5,381 nucleotides of DNA from assembly GCA_025355255.1 (NCBI GenBank), contig JANYAA010000414.1, forward strand, positions 1-5,381. The letters are read 5' to 3'. This stretch comes from Chloroflexota bacterium (GTDB lineage Bacteria > Chloroflexota > Limnocylindria > Limnocylindrales > CSP1-4). Each line of letters opens with the position of its first letter. The stretch's first letter is position 1. A model generated the notes under the pieces. The model did not search any database and was not told where the DNA came from. It saw only the letters and a list, made by a program, of their open reading frames with translations. The position numbers and the translations under genes were made by a program. Below, in pieces: positions 4,348 through 5,381 of the stretch.

Positions 4348-5381
4348 TCCGAGGCTCCTGCTATGGAGCCATCGGGCCGTTTGCGACCGTCTTGCTGCTC
4401 AACGCGGGGCTGCCGGCGACGCTGATCGGGCCACTGGCCGCGAGCGGATCCATCCTGACGCTGCTCTTCGCGCCCACCTGGGGCCGGCTTGGCGACCGCA
4501 ACGGGCGCCGTCGGATGCTCGTGGTTGCGTTCCTGATGGGTGTGCCGGCCGCCCTCGCCCAGGCGTCTGGGGTCCTGGCGCTTGTCGCGGTGGGCTACGT
4601 GGGCTGGGCCATCGCCTCGTCGGCTTGGATCCCGCTGAGTGACTCGTTCACCCTCGCCCGACTCGGCGGAAGCCGGACCCGATATGCGAAGGTGCGGATC
4701 GGCGGCTCCATCGGCTATGCGTTCATGGCGGTGGCCACTGGTGCCGTCATCTCGTACAGCATCGCCGGCTGGTCGGCGCCGGGTCTGCTGGGCATGGTCC
4801 TGTGCTTGACGGGCGCGATCGGGGTTGCGGCCCGGCTTCGCGGCGAGCTCCGCACAGGGACGGGCGTCAGCACCGGTGCGGGACCCGGACTCTTCGCTGG
4901 CGTGTTGGCGGGCATCGGCCGCTATCGCTGGTTCCTCGCGGGGCTCGTGCTGGTGTTCGCAGGATCCAACGCGCCGTCCATCTTTATCGGGCCGCGTATC
5001 GCGGAGATTGGCGGGTCCGGCTGGGACATCGGGATGGCCACCGCGGCCGGCACGGTCATCGAGGTGCCCGCCTTTCTGCTGATGCCCCTGCTGCTGCCGA
5101 GGTTTGGAAGTCGCCGGATCTTCATGACGGGCGGGATCCTCCTTGGTGTCTCGGGCGTGCTGTCGGCGCTTGCTCCCACGCCCATCCTGCTGGTGCTGGC
5201 GAGACTCATGTTCGGCGCTGGGTATGCCTGGGTGGTGCTGCCGTCGCTGGGCGCGGTGTTGTCCGTGGCGGCGCCGGGCCAGCAGGATGGGCGTGGGAGC
5301 AAGCGCCGACAGCACGCCCGAGACACCAAGGAGGATCCCGCCCGTCATGAAGATCCGGCGACTTCCAAACCTCGGCAGCAG
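4317..5381 (+). CDS. MFS permease, MFS_1_like group (partial; authentic to about 5278, then fold-back)
   Basis: A major facilitator superfamily secondary transporter of the inner membrane. The first helix is YRLLALFLIRGSCYGAIGPF (3-22). MFS motif A, GRLGDRNGRRRML (56-68), sits in the cytoplasmic loop between helices 2 and 3. PLSDS (106-110) and RYAKVRIGGSIGY (122-134) resemble the conserved helix 4-5 region of MFS_1_like/nucleoside-proton-symporter-type permeases. Further helices lie at about 140-170, 205-226, 238-260, 269-287 and 290-317. GTG at 4317 is chosen because TGA at 4293-4295 closes the frame upstream and no ATG lies between. The frame has no stop to the window edge, but residues after about 321 (GQQDGRGSKRRQHARD) are the antisense of residues about 259-292 and cannot be native. 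Expected family length is near 400, so the last one or two helices are missing. Substrate unknown. Confidence 0.82.
   Translation, partial: MGYRLLALFLIRGSCYGAIGPFATVLLLNAGLPATLIGPLAASGSILTLLFAPTWGRLGDRNGRRRMLVVAFLMGVPAALAQASGVLALVAVGYVGWAIASSAWIPLSDSFTLARLGGSRTRYAKVRIGGSIGYAFMAVATGAVISYSIAGWSAPGLLGMVLCLTGAIGVAARLRGELRTGTGVSTGAGPGLFAGVLAGIGRYRWFLAGLVLVFAGSNAPSIFIGPRIAEIGGSGWDIGMATAAGTVIEVPAFLLMPLLLPRFGSRRIFMTGGILLGVSGVLSALAPTPILLVLARLMFGAGYAWVVLPSLGAVLSVAAPGQQDGRGSKRRQHARDTKEDPARHEDPATSKPRQQ
5091..5193 (+). repeat. Left arm of a 103-bp perfect inverted repeat
   Basis: This stretch encodes permease residues about 259-292 and is the authentic copy, because its reading frame continues the MFS protein on both sides. 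Its exact reverse complement occupies 5279-5381; paired positions sum to 10472 throughout, and no mismatch was found on base-by-base comparison. The 85-bp spacer (5194-5278) is normal permease coding sequence. Confidence 0.95.
5279..5381 (-). repeat. Right arm of the inverted repeat, probable assembly or amplification fold-back
   Basis: The final 103 bp are the exact reverse complement of 5091-5193 and run to the last base of the window. Reading the plus frame across the junction turns a hydrophobic permease into a charged tail, while the minus strand repeats the permease protein (MTGGILLGVSGVLSALAPTP). A natural duplication would rarely be mismatch-free, begin mid-gene and end exactly at the edge. 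The pattern fits strand switching during amplification or a contig-end assembly error. A real terminal hairpin or recent inverted duplication is less likely. Confidence 0.9.

Noticed and set aside
4278..5348. 356-codon minus-strand frame beginning with a permease-like sequence
   Set aside because: Its first residues are permease only because the window folds back on itself; the remainder is a charged, low-complexity antisense reading of the MFS gene.
5091..5381. Inverted repeat as transposon ends or invertible switch
   Set aside because: The arms are permease coding sequence, the spacer encodes no transposase or recombinase, and no target-site duplication can be seen.
1..5381. CRISPR array, phage or insertion-sequence genes
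   Set aside because: No regularly spaced direct repeats, and no transposase, integrase or phage structural motifs in any convincing frame.

Overview
The window is a GC-rich (roughly 70% by eye) bacterial chromosomal fragment with dense, long-ORF coding. The taxon cannot be fixed from the sequence. A Gram-positive/actinobacterial-style LexA box (CGAAC-N4-GTTC), apparently leaderless mRNAs, a TTG start and tRNAs with encoded CCA would fit a high-GC Actinomycetota or Chloroflexota-like organism; this is inference. The odd length and a fold-back at the right edge suggest that the right edge is the end of an assembled contig.

Left part (1-1600, minus strand): an SOS mutagenesis operon. imuA (RecA-fold accessory protein) is followed by imuB (catalytically degenerate Y-family polymerase), which runs off the left edge. 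Directly upstream of imuA is a textbook SOS promoter: TTGACA, a 16-bp spacer and TACGAT, with a near-perfect LexA box filling the spacer. In the known imuA-imuB-dnaE2 cassette a dnaE2 gene often follows imuB; it would lie beyond position 1. imuA reads about 236 bp into imuB in another frame, which is either a true long overlap or a sign of a frameshift.

Middle (1768-2984): a minus-strand EamA/DMT-type ten-helix transporter, then a plus-strand tandem tRNA pair, tRNA-Ala(CGC) and tRNA-Tyr(GTA), only 4 nt apart and served by an apparent extended -10 promoter. The transporter and the tRNAs diverge from a 152-bp intergenic region.

Right part (3134-5381, plus strand): an unrecognised 313-residue protein with two membrane helices and two soluble beta-rich parts, started by TTG behind a strong AAAGGAG site; a 241-bp gap containing a doubtful lipobox ORF; then an MFS_1_like permease that is open to the right edge. 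The last 103 bp of the window are a perfect inverted copy of 5091-5193, so the permease reading frame after about residue 321 is antisense of itself and not its true C-terminus. The most likely explanation is an assembly or amplification chimera.

Nothing here demands a wholly new system. The points most worth checking are the fold-back, the SOS promoter architecture, the imuA/imuB junction and loss of the RecA catalytic glutamate in ImuA, and recurrent -10-like hexamers placed right at start codons.
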